Assembly: GCA_963705385.1 (NCBI GenBank)
Contig: OY970075.1
Coordinates: forward strand, 248,001-312,000
Length of the DNA: 64,000 nt
DNA from: MFD02979-c5 sp963705385
Lineage (GTDB): Bacteria; Bacteroidota; Bacteroidia; Cytophagales; Amoebophilaceae
Direction: 5' to 3'
The notes under the pieces are model-generated. The model had not been told where the DNA came from. It saw only the letters and a list, made by a program, of their open reading frames with translations, and did not search any database. How positions within the stretch are numbered: position 1 is the stretch's first letter; the number at the start of each line of letters is the position of its first letter. Position numbers and translations under genes: made by a program. Shown here one piece after another: positions 48,520 through 57,900 of the stretch.

Positions 48520-49152
48520 TGAAACTACAAGGCTTTTTTCACTCTTTTGGGAATTTGCTTTGGAAGTCACCTTGTACAGGCCAACCACAAAGCAGGCCAG
48601 CACAGCGTACCTCATTTCAACGCAGACGCAGCCTATCAATTTATCCAAGAGCAGGTAAGCTTTGGTCCTAGAGTACCCAACACAGATTCCCATCGCCTCT
48701 CGAACATAGGCGTGGATATCATCTTCTTTGATGGGGAAGACTATGAAGCGCCGCATGCTACCTCAAACATTGGGGCTAAGTCTAACTACTGGTGCCTAGG
48801 AGCACAGTATTGGTCCCATCATCCCCATATTCCCAACTACACAGCTACTTACGGGGTTGGTAGGTGCTTAGTTAGCGATGCAAGCTTTTATCAAGAGTAT
48901 TACTCCCTGTACTATGCTGCTACAGGGTAAAAAATTTGGAACATAGCACAGGGGCTGGGGTACGGCCAGTACTTTATTCCACAAGATAGTAAAGGCTATA
49001 TTCTAGACGATCATGTGTTTGTGAACCAGCTTGCGCACATTCCTATGGTCAAGGTCATTGACCACCTCTCTACTGGCCAGCCTTTTAAATCCTACCACTA
49101 CACCCATGCTGACAACCTCCAGCTCATCGAGAAAAAACACTACAAGCTGTAG
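48520..49152 (+). pseudogene. Glutaminyl-peptide cyclotransferase / M28-type peptidase, dead
   Basis: The ATG at 48520 starts a signal peptide that is frameshifted at a six-T run (the next frame gives LLGICFGSHLVQA). Then come HFNADAAYQFIQEQVSFGPR and VPNTDSH, an internal deletion, and VDIIFFDGEDYE with the metal-binding Glu-Asp. Next are WCLGAQYWSHHPH, a TAA stop at 48928-48930, and beyond it IWNIAQGLGYGQYF, YILDDHVFVNQLAHIPMVKV, IDHLSTGQPF and YHYTHADNL. These match bacterial glutaminyl cyclases of the M28 family. At least three lesions: inactive. Confidence 0.82.
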
Positions 49153-49208
49153 GAAAGACTTTGCTCCACACGATCTATTCCACGGGGTTGTAGCATCACC
49201 TAGTTTAC

Positions 49209-50816
49209 TCAAGCACTTTTCTCGTTCTTTTGCCAGTATTCATATTCTTCATAAGTACCTGGGTATTCCTTGATCTGCTTGTCTTGGATGTACCAGATCT
49301 TGGTAGCCACTTGTGCAATAAAATGACGGTCGTGCGATACGAGTAAGAAAGTACCCTGGTACTGCTGCAAAGTTTGCGCTAGAATATTGATAGAAATCAT
49401 GTCCAAGTGGTTAGTAGGCTCGTCTAACAGCAAGAGATTAGCCTCAGAAAGGAGCACCTTAGCAAGTGCCACTCTAGACTTTTCACCCCCAGACAGTATT
49501 CTGATCTTTTTGAAGACATCCTCTTTAGTGAATAGAAACATTCCTGCAATAGTTCTTAGCTCTGTTTCAGACCTTTGTGCACCCACTTGCCTCAGTTCTT
49601 CTAGTATTTCATGGTCTAGGTGTAAAGCCTCTAGCTGGTGCTGTGCATAAAAGGCCATGTTTACATGGTGCCCTAGGGTTCTTGCATGCACATCGACTGC
49701 TTCTTGTCCAGCAATAATGCGTAAGAGGGTAGACTTCCCTTTTCCATTGGCGCCAACAAGCGCAATTTTGTCTCCTCTTTCTACCTTAGCACTGGCATCT
49801 TGTAAAACCTCTAAGTTACCAAAGGCTTTATGGACATGCGAGAGCGATATTATTACTTTACTGGGTTGTTGTTGGATAGCAAAATTAAACTTGATAGAAG
49901 CGCTAGCACCTTGCACCGCCTCTACTTTATCCATGCGCTCCAAGGCTTTGACTCTAGACTGTACTTGCTTGGCTTTGGTGGATTTGGAGCGAAATCGCTC
50001 TATAAAACGCTCGGTTTGTTGAATCTGCTTCTGCTGGTTAGTATAAGTATTTTGTTGCAGCGCTGCTCGGGTTGCTTTTTCTGTTTCGTAAAAAGTGTAG
50101 TTGCCCATGTACACATTCAGCTGTTGGTTGGCCACTTCTACGGTTTTATTAGTCACTTGATCTAAAAAGTTGCGGTCATGCGAAACAACGATAAAAGCAC
50201 GGTCGTAGCCATGCAGGTAATTTTCTACCCACTGAATAGAAACGATATCTAGGTGGTTGGTAGGCTCGTCCAGCATCAAGAGAGAGGGTTTCTGTAGTAA
50301 GAGCTTGGCTAGCATGACACGCATGCGCCATCCGCCAGAAAACTCGCTAAGGGGCCTTTCCAAATCCTGGGTAGTAAAGCCTATGCCTTCTAACACAGCG
50401 TCTACTTTAGCTTGCAGCTCATAACCCCCTAGTTGCGCAAAAGTTTCCTGCAACGTAGCCAGTTTATCCACCAGTGCGTCGCTATAGTTGGCCTCCATCT
50501 GCTGAAGGACGGTATCTATTTCTTTTTGGATGGCAATAACTTCTTCAAAAGCCAGCATGGCCACATTGCGAATGGTATCATTGCTTTGGTAAGAAAGCAG
50601 ATCTTGGTTCAAAAAGCCGATCGAGCAATCTCTATTTTTGCCAATAGTGCCTTGGTCAGGAGCAAGGTCCTTGACAAGGAGCTTCAGCAGGGTCGACTTG
50701 CCAGTACCATTGAGGCCGATTAGGCCGATTTTGTCTTTGGGTTTAATGTGCAAAGAAGCATGGCTATAAAGCGCCCTATCACCTACGTGGTAGGTAAGGT
50801 CGTTGATAACGATCAT
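49209..50816 (-). CDS. ABC-F family ATPase
   Basis: 535 residues with two ABC ATPase domains and no membrane segments, the ABC-F type that acts on ribosomes. Domain 1 has GLNGTGKST, signature SEFSGGWRMRVMLA and LLMLDEPTNHLD. Domain 2 has GANGKGKST, LSGGEKSRVALAK and LLLLDEPTNHLD. The linker between them is basic and helical (the P-site tRNA interaction motif region, FIERFRSKSTKAKQVQSRVK). Subgroup (Uup, EttA or YbiT-like) cannot be fixed by eye. It diverges from the deaminase gene. Confidence 0.93.
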   Translation of the reverse strand: MIVINDLTYHVGDRALYSHASLHIKPKDKIGLIGLNGTGKSTLLKLLVKDLAPDQGTIGKNRDCSIGFLNQDLLSYQSNDTIRNVAMLAFEEVIAIQKEIDTVLQQMEANYSDALVDKLATLQETFAQLGGYELQAKVDAVLEGIGFTTQDLERPLSEFSGGWRMRVMLAKLLLQKPSLLMLDEPTNHLDIVSIQWVENYLHGYDRAFIVVSHDRNFLDQVTNKTVEVANQQLNVYMGNYTFYETEKATRAALQQNTYTNQQKQIQQTERFIERFRSKSTKAKQVQSRVKALERMDKVEAVQGASASIKFNFAIQQQPSKVIISLSHVHKAFGNLEVLQDASAKVERGDKIALVGANGKGKSTLLRIIAGQEAVDVHARTLGHHVNMAFYAQHQLEALHLDHEILEELRQVGAQRSETELRTIAGMFLFTKEDVFKKIRILSGGEKSRVALAKVLLSEANLLLLDEPTNHLDMISINILAQTLQQYQGTFLLVSHDRHFIAQVATKIWYIQDKQIKEYPGTYEEYEYWQKNEKSA

Positions 50817-50965
50817 TTCGTTTTTCTATTTTTGAGGTGCTAGATTGTAAAATTTCAAAGAAGGAGCAACACAAAAGATACACGGCATATCCATTTTTTT
50901 GGAGCAAACCCTTTACAGAGTCCTGGTATTCAGTGTCACATACAACTTTCCCAAAACATGATACA

Positions 50966-51463
50966 ATGAATAGGCCTAGTTTTGATGATATCTTTATAGA
51001 ATTAGCTACAAATTTAGCCAAAAGGTCACACTGTGTCAAAAATCAGGTAGGTGCTGTCTTGGCAAAAGATACGCGCATTATTTCTATTGGTTACAATGGA
51101 CCTCCAGCAGGTACGTACAACTGCGATGAGCAATGGCCTGGGGTAGGGTGTCCCAGAGACTCCAAAGGAAGCTGCTCGCTGGCTTTGCATGCCGAGCAAA
51201 ATGCTATTTTGTACGCAGTAAATAACAACGCCTCTGTTACAGGTGCAACGCTTTATACAACCCTGGCGCCTTGTCTGCCTTGTGCACGTGTTATCTTCAG
51301 CGTCGGCATCCAAAAAGTTATCTATGTAGCCTCCTATGCGGCCTATAAAGGTATCAGCGAAGAAGAAGGGGTAGCCTTCCTCAAAGGATTTGGCGTAGCG
51401 GTAGAGGTGTCTGAGAAAAGTATAAGCAAGGAAGGGCTAGGCAGCAACCAAACAGGATCATAA
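50966..51463 (+). CDS. Deoxycytidylate (dCMP) deaminase
   Basis: 165 residues. A zinc deaminase that turns dCMP into dUMP for thymidylate synthesis. Zinc ligands and the catalytic Glu are seen in ALHAEQNAI and in the pair PCLPCARV. The N-terminus MNRPSFDDIFIELA fits the family, so the ATG at 50966 is chosen over an open extension starting at 50837. It should act in the cytosol. Confidence 0.9.
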   Translation: MNRPSFDDIFIELATNLAKRSHCVKNQVGAVLAKDTRIISIGYNGPPAGTYNCDEQWPGVGCPRDSKGSCSLALHAEQNAILYAVNNNASVTGATLYTTLAPCLPCARVIFSVGIQKVIYVASYAAYKGISEEEGVAFLKGFGVAVEVSEKSISKEGLGSNQTGS

Positions 51464-51475
51464 GGTATATTCAAT

Positions 51476-51528
51476 GTCTACTCCTAAGGAGTAGACGCTA
51501 TAGGCCTTTGCCTGGAAACAGACAAAGG
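51476..51528. other. Two tandem hairpins in the gap after the deaminase gene
   Basis: GTCTACTCC at 51476-51484 pairs perfectly with GGAGTAGAC at 51488-51496. Next, CCTTTG and CTG (51505-51514) pair with CAG and CAAAGG (51519-51528) around a GAAA loop, with one mismatch. No long T run follows, so a simple terminator is not certain. Confidence 0.55.
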
Positions 51529-51610
51529 TTAAAGGCAAGCTTGCCGCGCTAGCCCTGAAATTTTGACAGTGTCGTCACATAGCATACAACCTTACATACA
51601 ACCCTTAGCA

Positions 51611-52108
51611 ATGAAAATAGGCTTACTTGCTGATACCCATGGCTGGCTTGACGACAGGGTGTTCCATTACTTTAAAGATTGTGATGAGCTATGGCATGCA
51701 GGCGATATAGGCACCCTAGAAGTGGCCACAAAACTGGCTGCTTTCAAACCGTTTCGGGCAGTGCATGGCAATATTGATGGCCAAGACATTCGGATCAGCT
51801 ACGCCCAAGACCAGCATTTTGTATGCGAAGGCCTGAAAGTATGGATGACGCATATAGGTGGTAAGCCGCCCTTTTACACGCCTACTGTCCTCACAGCTTT
51901 GCAGCAAAAGATACCTGACATTTTTGTGTGTGGCCATTCTCATATCTTGCGTGTTATGCGTGATCCTAAACATCCGCCGCTGCTTTACCTCAACCCTGGG
52001 GCTGCCGGTATGTATGGTTTTCATCAGGTACGCACCTTGCTCCGCTTTACGCTACAAGACAAAAGGATCAGCCACATGCAGGCCATCGAGCTAGGCAAAA
52101 GGGGCTAA
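51611..52108 (+). CDS. YfcE-type metallophosphoesterase
   Basis: 165 residues of the calcineurin-like phosphoesterase fold. Metal-binding motifs in order: LLADTHG, HAGDIG, VHGNID, and GHSHILR. Small proteins of this type are phosphodiesterases on unknown or nucleotide substrates. The ATG at 51611 gives a start directly before the first motif; an upstream extension of 16 codons is less likely. Same direction as, and 41 bp before, the tatD gene. Confidence 0.88.
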   Translation: MKIGLLADTHGWLDDRVFHYFKDCDELWHAGDIGTLEVATKLAAFKPFRAVHGNIDGQDIRISYAQDQHFVCEGLKVWMTHIGGKPPFYTPTVLTALQQKIPDIFVCGHSHILRVMRDPKHPPLLYLNPGAAGMYGFHQVRTLLRFTLQDKRISHMQAIELGKRG

Positions 52109-52149
52109 AGCCCTATGTTTGCCTGCAATTGCTTGCCCAAGAGTAACTT

Positions 52150-52923
52150 ATGGAATTCATTGACACCCACGCACACCTTTATGCCCAGGAATTTGCAGCA
52201 GATATTGCGCAAGTCATGGCGCGCAGCCGAGACCACCATGTACGCAAAATCTATATGCCCAATATCGATCTGGACACTATAGACGGGATGTTGGCGCTGG
52301 AAGCCCAGTATCCAGACCTGTGCGCTGCTATGATGGGCATCCACCCCTGCCACATTGGTCGAGATTTTCAAAAGCAGCTTGAACACGTAGAAGCTTGGCT
52401 AGCCAAGCGCCCGTTTGCAGCGATTGGAGAAATCGGCATTGACTTGTACCGAGACAAGACCTACCAAGCACAACAAGAAGAGGCATTTGCTATACAGCTA
52501 AACTGGGCCCAACAATACCAGCTTCCTGTGGTCATCCATTGCAGGGCAGGCCTGGAATCAACTTTTCGGATACTAGAAAATCACCAAGATGGTAGGCTAA
52601 AAGGCATTTTTCACTGCTTTAGCAGCAGCTTGCAAGAAGCAGAGCGAATCATCGCACTAGGTTTCTACCTGGGTATTGGGGGCCTTGTCACCTTCAAAAA
52701 TGCAGGCTTGGATCAAATAGTTGCAGCCATTGGTCTGGACCACCTGGTGTTAGAAACTGATGCGCCTTACCTGGCACCTGCGCCCCATCGCGGCAAACGG
52801 AACGAGCCTGCTCACCTGCTCCACATCGCAGAAAAGATAGCTGTCTGCAGGGCAATCGATTTGGAGACAGTAGCCAAAGTGACAATGGCCAATGCCATCG
52901 ATGTATTTGCATCCCAAGGATGA
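52150..52923 (+). CDS. TatD-family metal-dependent hydrolase
   Basis: 257 residues. A TIM-barrel metal hydrolase (TatD family, DNases in characterised members). The N-terminal metal motif is FIDTHAHLY, followed by AIGEIGIDLY with the bridging Glu, VIHCRAG, FHCFSSS and LVLETDAPYLAP, and then the C-terminal NEPAHLLHIAE. Length is normal. The gene lies just after the phosphoesterase gene. Confidence 0.93.
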   Translation: MEFIDTHAHLYAQEFAADIAQVMARSRDHHVRKIYMPNIDLDTIDGMLALEAQYPDLCAAMMGIHPCHIGRDFQKQLEHVEAWLAKRPFAAIGEIGIDLYRDKTYQAQQEEAFAIQLNWAQQYQLPVVIHCRAGLESTFRILENHQDGRLKGIFHCFSSSLQEAERIIALGFYLGIGGLVTFKNAGLDQIVAAIGLDHLVLETDAPYLAPAPHRGKRNEPAHLLHIAEKIAVCRAIDLETVAKVTMANAIDVFASQG

Positions 52924-53366
52924 TGCACACATTCAAGCATCAGATTTATACACTACAGCATCGCACACGTGCCCTGCTGTTAATAGCCCGGGCAATTGCT
53001 TGTAGTACTTCTAGGCCGCCACAGTCAAGTCCCGAAGCCATACCAACTGCTACACCCATACCCCACAAAAAGAAAAAAGTTAGCTGGTGATCTGCAAGCA
53101 GCCACTGGCTTACCGGATGATTACCAAGGGCTTGTCGATCATACCGCATGTTTGCAGAAGGGCAACACTGACGCTTCTTTTGTATGGTATACAAGGCTGC
53201 GATGCCTTAAGGAATAAATCGGGCATATATGGCGATCTCACTAAATTCAAAGCCTGGGACAAGGCAGGCACTTGGGAGCAGTTTGACCATAAAAACCACT
53301 ATGATTGGTGGATATCCCCTATGAATAAAACGCCGATAAAAAGGGCCTTAAACATTACCTTTACCA
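52924..53366 (+). other. Decayed region with a truncated ORF, cut by the IS
   Basis: About 440 bp. The plus-strand frame ending at 53371 gives an open stretch from about 53217 coding for SGIYGDLTKFKAWDKAGTW, EQFDHKNHYDWW and KTPIKRALNIT. I do not recognise the family, but the composition is protein-like. It ends exactly where the IS begins (53367), and its stop TAG is supplied by the IS, so it looks like a gene fragment cut off by the insertion. Confidence 0.45.
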
Positions 53367-54176
53367 GGTAGTGCCGTCAATGAATAAAACCGATGAGAGG
53401 GGCAGCAAATTTGACTGCAGAGAGCAAGTAAGCTCCCCGCTTAAAATAACGTGTTGCTATAGCTCTGTAGTACTCTAACCTATTAAAAAATCGCGCTATC
53501 ACGTTGTTTGTAAATTGTTTTGTCGTAGTAACCCTTTGTCCATGAACGCTGATGATTGGGAATGACAGCTTGGCTACCTAATAGTTCTATTTGTTTTAGA
53601 ATCGATTTACTTGCCTAGGCCCTATCAGCCAATACATACTGTGCACTTTGACCCCTAAGCAATCAAGGCCCATACTTGCTATGGTGAGCCTGAAGGCCGC
53701 TTAAGTAGATATTGAAGGGAATACCATCCTGGTTGACTGCACCATGTATTTTACTGGTGAATCCTCCCCTTGAGCGACCTAAGCTCTCATCCTGTAGGCT
53801 TTTTTTAGCTCCAGCTGTGTGTTGGTGTGCGCTGAGAGCAGTACTGTCCATCAAAATTATGGCTAGCTCTTTTTCATCGCAGAGCACTGCTAGGATCTTC
53901 TCAAAGACTCCACTTGGAGACCAACGGGTAAACCTGCGATGTACATTTTCCGTATCGCAGCGGTAAATCCCGCCAAAGGAGCACCGGTCTTAAGTATGCA
54001 CAAGATCTCATTGAAGAAATTGTGATTATCTTTAATACTTACCCCTACATGTCCTTTGCTGCCAGGAAGTATATGCTCAACCTTAGCAAAGTGCTCTAGC
54101 GTCAATTCATGTCTGTGCATTATCATTTAAAGTCAAATGATACACAAAATATAGAAAACTAATTGACCGCACTACC
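53367..54176 (-). mobile_element. Decayed IS5-type insertion sequence, copy 2
   Basis: Same element as at 9910-10732, in the opposite orientation. Its ends are GGTAGTGCCGTCAATG and GACCGCACTACC, so one base of the inverted repeat is changed. The transposase reads on the minus strand from about 54120 (HRHELTLEHFAKVEHILPG) and is broken by frameshifts. No clear target duplication is seen. Confidence 0.88.
53400..54120 (-). pseudogene. Transposase pseudogene of the IS5-type element, copy 2
   Basis: Fragments in different frames give GSKGHVGVSIKDNHNFFNEI, then DEKELAIILMDSTALSAHQH, then SLGRSRGGFTSKIHGAVNQ and DGIPFNIYLSGLQAHHSKYG. The two copies (here and at 9968) carry different lesions, so the element decayed after it spread. 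Confidence 0.85.
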
Positions 54177-54259
54177 TAGTGTTGCTAGATGTAGGATTTA
54201 GTTTTTAATTATGTTCTGCTAACTTTGAGCATGCCCAAGCAAGGTTAAAACAACGCTTC

Positions 54260-55381
54260 ATGTTACGCAAAATACTCATTTACCTAAGTAGTGCTTTGTT
54301 TTTTTTTGCCTTCAGTCAATGCACCAAGTGCACAAGAAAGCCTATTGAAAATGTGATTGACTGGAGGCTAGTCTGGAAACCAGCAAAGCCATCGGCTAAT
54401 CCGTTGCCTAGTAACTTAGACGTTGCAAAAAGCATTAACTGTTGTGTGCCCCCTGACAATGCGGTTTATTGCATTAATCCCACAGGAGAATGCTGGAAGT
54501 TTACTGAGACCTCTGAAGGGCCTGCCTGTGAATCAATCAATAGCCTTCCAGGAAGTTCTTCACAAAAAGCGCTCTTTGCCTTCTCAGCCGGTGCTACCAA
54601 AGAGACACAAGCGTTACATGTAGGGATCGTAACCGCAAGCAACATCATATTGCAGCAATACACTCCTGAAGGCTGGCAAGCAATAGGAACTTTTAATTTC
54701 TCAAATTTAGGGATAAATTCCCCTACCTTACCCAATAACCCAATGGTCCATGCAGCTGCCTGCTCGCTGCGTGAGCAAGGACAACTCAATGGTCTTGTAG
54801 CCTTGAAAATAGACGCTGATGCGCCAAAGCTGCTCTTGTATGATACCAAGACGCAAAAGCTTTCAGGGAGTACAACATGGAGTTATGCATACCACAGCAG
54901 GACTCCAATTGCTCTAGTCCAATTAGCTCTTGGAGAGGTACTACTCCTTTACAAGGAAGGAGCAAGCACAGCTAAAGCCAGCATTTTGCGAGAGAAAGGT
55001 GCCTATGTAGTTTCATTTGATGCCTATCCTGAGTATATAAATTTGTGCTTATTAGAAGCAGCACAGTTCCCCCTAAAAAAGGTTTGCCTAGTATGTTACA
55101 ATAAAAAGCCCATCCCATCAGGCACAACTGTCGTTGTACCTAAATTCTATACCTTTGATAGTAATAACTCATCCTTAAGGCAAGCTGATGATTTACCTGA
55201 ACTACCAGAGGAAAGTGAAGGAGATAGTAAAAAAGGAAATACTCCTCCTGTAGCTGATCATAGCAACGGCTTGCTGCTCCCGTTTGCACACCAGCTCTTC
55301 TTTATAACCAAAGGCAGTAAGGGAAATGCCGTTTACTACACAGGAGCTTTAGGGCCTCCTTCACAAAAGAATAAATTTTGA
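54260..55381 (+). CDS. Lipoprotein of unknown function
   Basis: 373 residues. The signal peptide IYLSSALFFFAFSQC ends in a lipobox-like FSQC. The mature part is rich in Cys near its N-terminus and looks mostly beta-stranded, with recurring patterns such as ALHVGIVTASNIILQQYTPE and LNGLVALKIDADAPKLLLYD that could be propeller blades. A Glu/Ser-rich stretch lies near residue ~315. No family was recognised. It lies just after the IS at 54176. Confidence 0.7.
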   Translation: MLRKILIYLSSALFFFAFSQCTKCTRKPIENVIDWRLVWKPAKPSANPLPSNLDVAKSINCCVPPDNAVYCINPTGECWKFTETSEGPACESINSLPGSSSQKALFAFSAGATKETQALHVGIVTASNIILQQYTPEGWQAIGTFNFSNLGINSPTLPNNPMVHAAACSLREQGQLNGLVALKIDADAPKLLLYDTKTQKLSGSTTWSYAYHSRTPIALVQLALGEVLLLYKEGASTAKASILREKGAYVVSFDAYPEYINLCLLEAAQFPLKKVCLVCYNKKPIPSGTTVVVPKFYTFDSNNSSLRQADDLPELPEESEGDSKKGNTPPVADHSNGLLLPFAHQLFFITKGSKGNAVYYTGALGPPSQKNKF

Positions 55382-55468
55382 AAAACATGAGGGCTAGCAG
55401 CACAATATCTCTATTATTGTTTGAAGGCGCTGATCTTTGACTTGTATAACCTCAACACCCCTTTAGCT

Positions 55469-56545
55469 ATGCGTAAAGAAAGTGAAAAGTTCTTATTTGA
55501 GTACCTCAACAACATTGCTCCTACAGGCTATGAACTGGCTGGACAAAAATTGTGGCTAGATTATATTAGTCCTTACATAGATGAAAAGCTCACAGATACT
55601 TACGGTACGGCAGTTGGGATTATCAATCCCCAGGCAGAATACAAAGTAGTAATTGAGGCACATGCTGATGAAATTTCATGGTTTGTCAATTACATTAGCA
55701 AGGAAGGATACATTTACGTTATTCGCAATGGAGGCTCTGATTACCAGATTACTCCTTCACAGCGTGCTAAAATCCATACAGAAAAAGGCGATGTACCTGC
55801 TGTTTTTGGCTGGCCAGCTATCCATGTAAGAGAAGAACATGAAAAACCCATCAAGCTTGACATTGAAAAAGCGGTCCTTGACTGTGGCTGCAACTCAGCT
55901 GAAGAGGTAGAAGCCCTCGGCATCCATGTAGGCTGTGTAGTGACTTTTGATGCAGATCTGTTTAGCCTTAACCATAAATTTCTGGTGGGTCGAGGATTAG
56001 ACAACAGAATAGGTGGATTTATGATTGCTGAGGTGGCTAGAAAACTGCATGAGCACAATCAACATTTACCTTTTGCACTTTATATTGTTAATGCAGTGCA
56101 AGAGGAAGTAGGGCTTAGAGGAGCAGAAATGATTGCTGAACGCATCCAACCAGACTTGGCCATTGTCACAGACGTAACGCATGACACCCAGTCTCCATTT
56201 TACAACAAAATTAAACAAGGCGATATTGCTTGCGGCAAAGGGCCTGTCTTAAGCTATGCACCTGCCATTCAGCATAACATGCTAAAGATGCTCATTGACG
56301 TAGCACAAAAGAACCATATTCCTTTCCAAAGGTCAGCTTCTTCCCGCTATACAGGCACTGATACAGATGCCTTTGCCTATTCTAACACAGGCGTTGCCTC
56401 TGCTTTGATTTCACTTCCACTGAAGTACATGCATACTACTGTAGAAACTGTGCACAAACACGATATAGACAATATTGTTGAGCTGTTTTATCAGTTTCTG
56501 GTACAGCTAACACCTAACTATGATTTTAGCTACTTCAAACATTAG
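55469..56545 (+). CDS. M42-family metallo-aminopeptidase
   Basis: 358 residues. A dinuclear metal aminopeptidase of the M42 (FrvX/TET) family. Metal-binding motifs are seen in VVIEAHADEISW, GRGLDNRIGG, VQEEVGLRGAEM (with the catalytic Glu pair), VTDVTHD, and the C-terminal KYMHTTVETVHKHDI. It should act in the cytosol as a large oligomer. The ATG at 55469 is chosen; a TTG 48 bp upstream would add residues without homology. Confidence 0.9.
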   Translation: MRKESEKFLFEYLNNIAPTGYELAGQKLWLDYISPYIDEKLTDTYGTAVGIINPQAEYKVVIEAHADEISWFVNYISKEGYIYVIRNGGSDYQITPSQRAKIHTEKGDVPAVFGWPAIHVREEHEKPIKLDIEKAVLDCGCNSAEEVEALGIHVGCVVTFDADLFSLNHKFLVGRGLDNRIGGFMIAEVARKLHEHNQHLPFALYIVNAVQEEVGLRGAEMIAERIQPDLAIVTDVTHDTQSPFYNKIKQGDIACGKGPVLSYAPAIQHNMLKMLIDVAQKNHIPFQRSASSRYTGTDTDAFAYSNTGVASALISLPLKYMHTTVETVHKHDIDNIVELFYQFLVQLTPNYDFSYFKH

Positions 56546-56554
56546 GTTTCCTGA

Positions 56555-57304
56555 TTAATTGATGGGTGCTGAAGTAACTTTCGATTCTTCAGCGCCACGC
56601 ATCAAGGATGTAGTTCGTACCAAGGGGATCCGTAAGGAGATGTAATAGTTAAAACCAAAGGCTTCTTCATCGTTGAGCCCCCAGCCAAGTATTTCAAAAG
56701 GCAGGTGAGCGGTAGTATGCGTTATTTTGAGCCCAAATTTATAGCGCATTGTACAGCCTACGTACAATAACTTCCAGACCTTTACTTTAACCCCGCTTAC
56801 TGCTTCAAACCAACGTGCTTGGACCTTATCTTGCTGCATATCTAGCAAAGGCCCATTTTCAACAAGCCCTTCTAAGGCATAATTTACCCTGCTTTTTAGC
56901 GCATCCTTAAAAAAGCCCCTCGCATACCTGAGCCCCAAGAAAGCAGCGTTTTTGTCTGGCGTATCCTTGACAAAATTATAATTGAGCCCTACCCGAAAGT
57001 ATTTTCCGTGGTTAGTATAAACTGATGCTGTGTTTGTTTTGTGATTAAGCCCTGCTTGCTCGACCTTGCCCCAACCATAGTCTCCTTCAAGCATAAGTCT
57101 TGAAAAGTCAATAGAGCTATTGAACTCATAGTGCACTCCATTTTCTTCGTAGAACTTGTAATACAAAGGTCTAGACACATCCATGCTCAGCTGAACACCT
57201 GTAGGCCAATAACGCACCTTTGCCCAGCTGCATGAACTGTTCATGAGCATCCAGAGCGATATGAATGTGCTAAAAATATACTTCAACATCAGGACCTGAG
57301 CCAT
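56555..57304 (-). CDS. DUF6048 family protein
   Basis: 249 residues, with a signal-type N-terminus (YIFSTFISLWMLMNSSCSWA) and then a beta-rich sequence with alternating aromatics, such as KYFRVGLNYNFVKDTPDKNA and FLGLRYARGFF, typical of a small outer-membrane barrel. In Bacteroidota a DUF6452 gene usually precedes this gene, as here (overlap of ~35 bp, or ~20 if the ATG at 57289 is the start). No function is known. Confidence 0.78.
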   Translation of the reverse strand: MAQVLMLKYIFSTFISLWMLMNSSCSWAKVRYWPTGVQLSMDVSRPLYYKFYEENGVHYEFNSSIDFSRLMLEGDYGWGKVEQAGLNHKTNTASVYTNHGKYFRVGLNYNFVKDTPDKNAAFLGLRYARGFFKDALKSRVNYALEGLVENGPLLDMQQDKVQARWFEAVSGVKVKVWKLLYVGCTMRYKFGLKITHTTAHLPFEILGWGLNDEEAFGFNYYISLRIPLVRTTSLMRGAEESKVTSAPIN

Positions 57305-57746
57305 TAAAAATGCTCAAATTATGGTTAAAGATTTTGGGTTGTGGGGTAAAGGTAGATTCCACCTTTTTGAGCACATATTCCTGCTGAGCACCGCATTGAG
57401 GAGAGAGGAGTGATACGACCCTTTCATAGTGTATGGTAAGGGTATCAGTAAAAGGAAAATGACCAATAACAAACACAACAGAGTCTGCATGTGGGTCTAG
57501 GGGCAATACATAAGTAGCCTCTTCATTTTTTGACCCCTTAAACTCTTGATTGGATTCCAGGCCCCTAATAGCATCGATAGCGAGCTTTGCTTTCTCACTG
57601 ACAGGCGTAGTAAACTTAACTGTAATAGTAGATTTATAAGGGGTACGGCAATCTTCAAAATCTTTACATCTAGTGACAGTAAATAACAATACAACAGCCA
57701 GCAAGGCAGGAAAATATTGTTTTATGCTTGTCAACATCGAGGTCAA
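57270..57746 (-). CDS. DUF6452 family protein
   Basis: 158 residues. An N-terminal signal with a Cys (LLFTVTRCKDFEDC) suggests a lipoprotein, followed by CRTPYKSTITVKFTTP, DSVVFVIGHFPFTDTLTIHY and SPQCGAQQEYVLKKVE. It overlaps the DUF6048 gene, so the two are probably co-translated. The pair is conserved in Bacteroidota; the role is unknown. Confidence 0.78.
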   Translation of the reverse strand: MTSMLTSIKQYFPALLAVVLLFTVTRCKDFEDCRTPYKSTITVKFTTPVSEKAKLAIDAIRGLESNQEFKGSKNEEATYVLPLDPHADSVVFVIGHFPFTDTLTIHYERVVSLLSPQCGAQQEYVLKKVESTFTPQPKIFNHNLSIFNGSGPDVEVYF

Positions 57747-57900
57747 GTGTTTGATCTGAAGACTAAGGAATTAATTACAACAGAACAAAATTACTGGATA
57801 ATCTGGTAAACTCCGGGTTATTGAGAAAAGAGCTGATAGCAGCCAAAACTAGACAAAAACTAAGGCACAAATTTTTAGGAATGACCTCAATAGGACAAAG

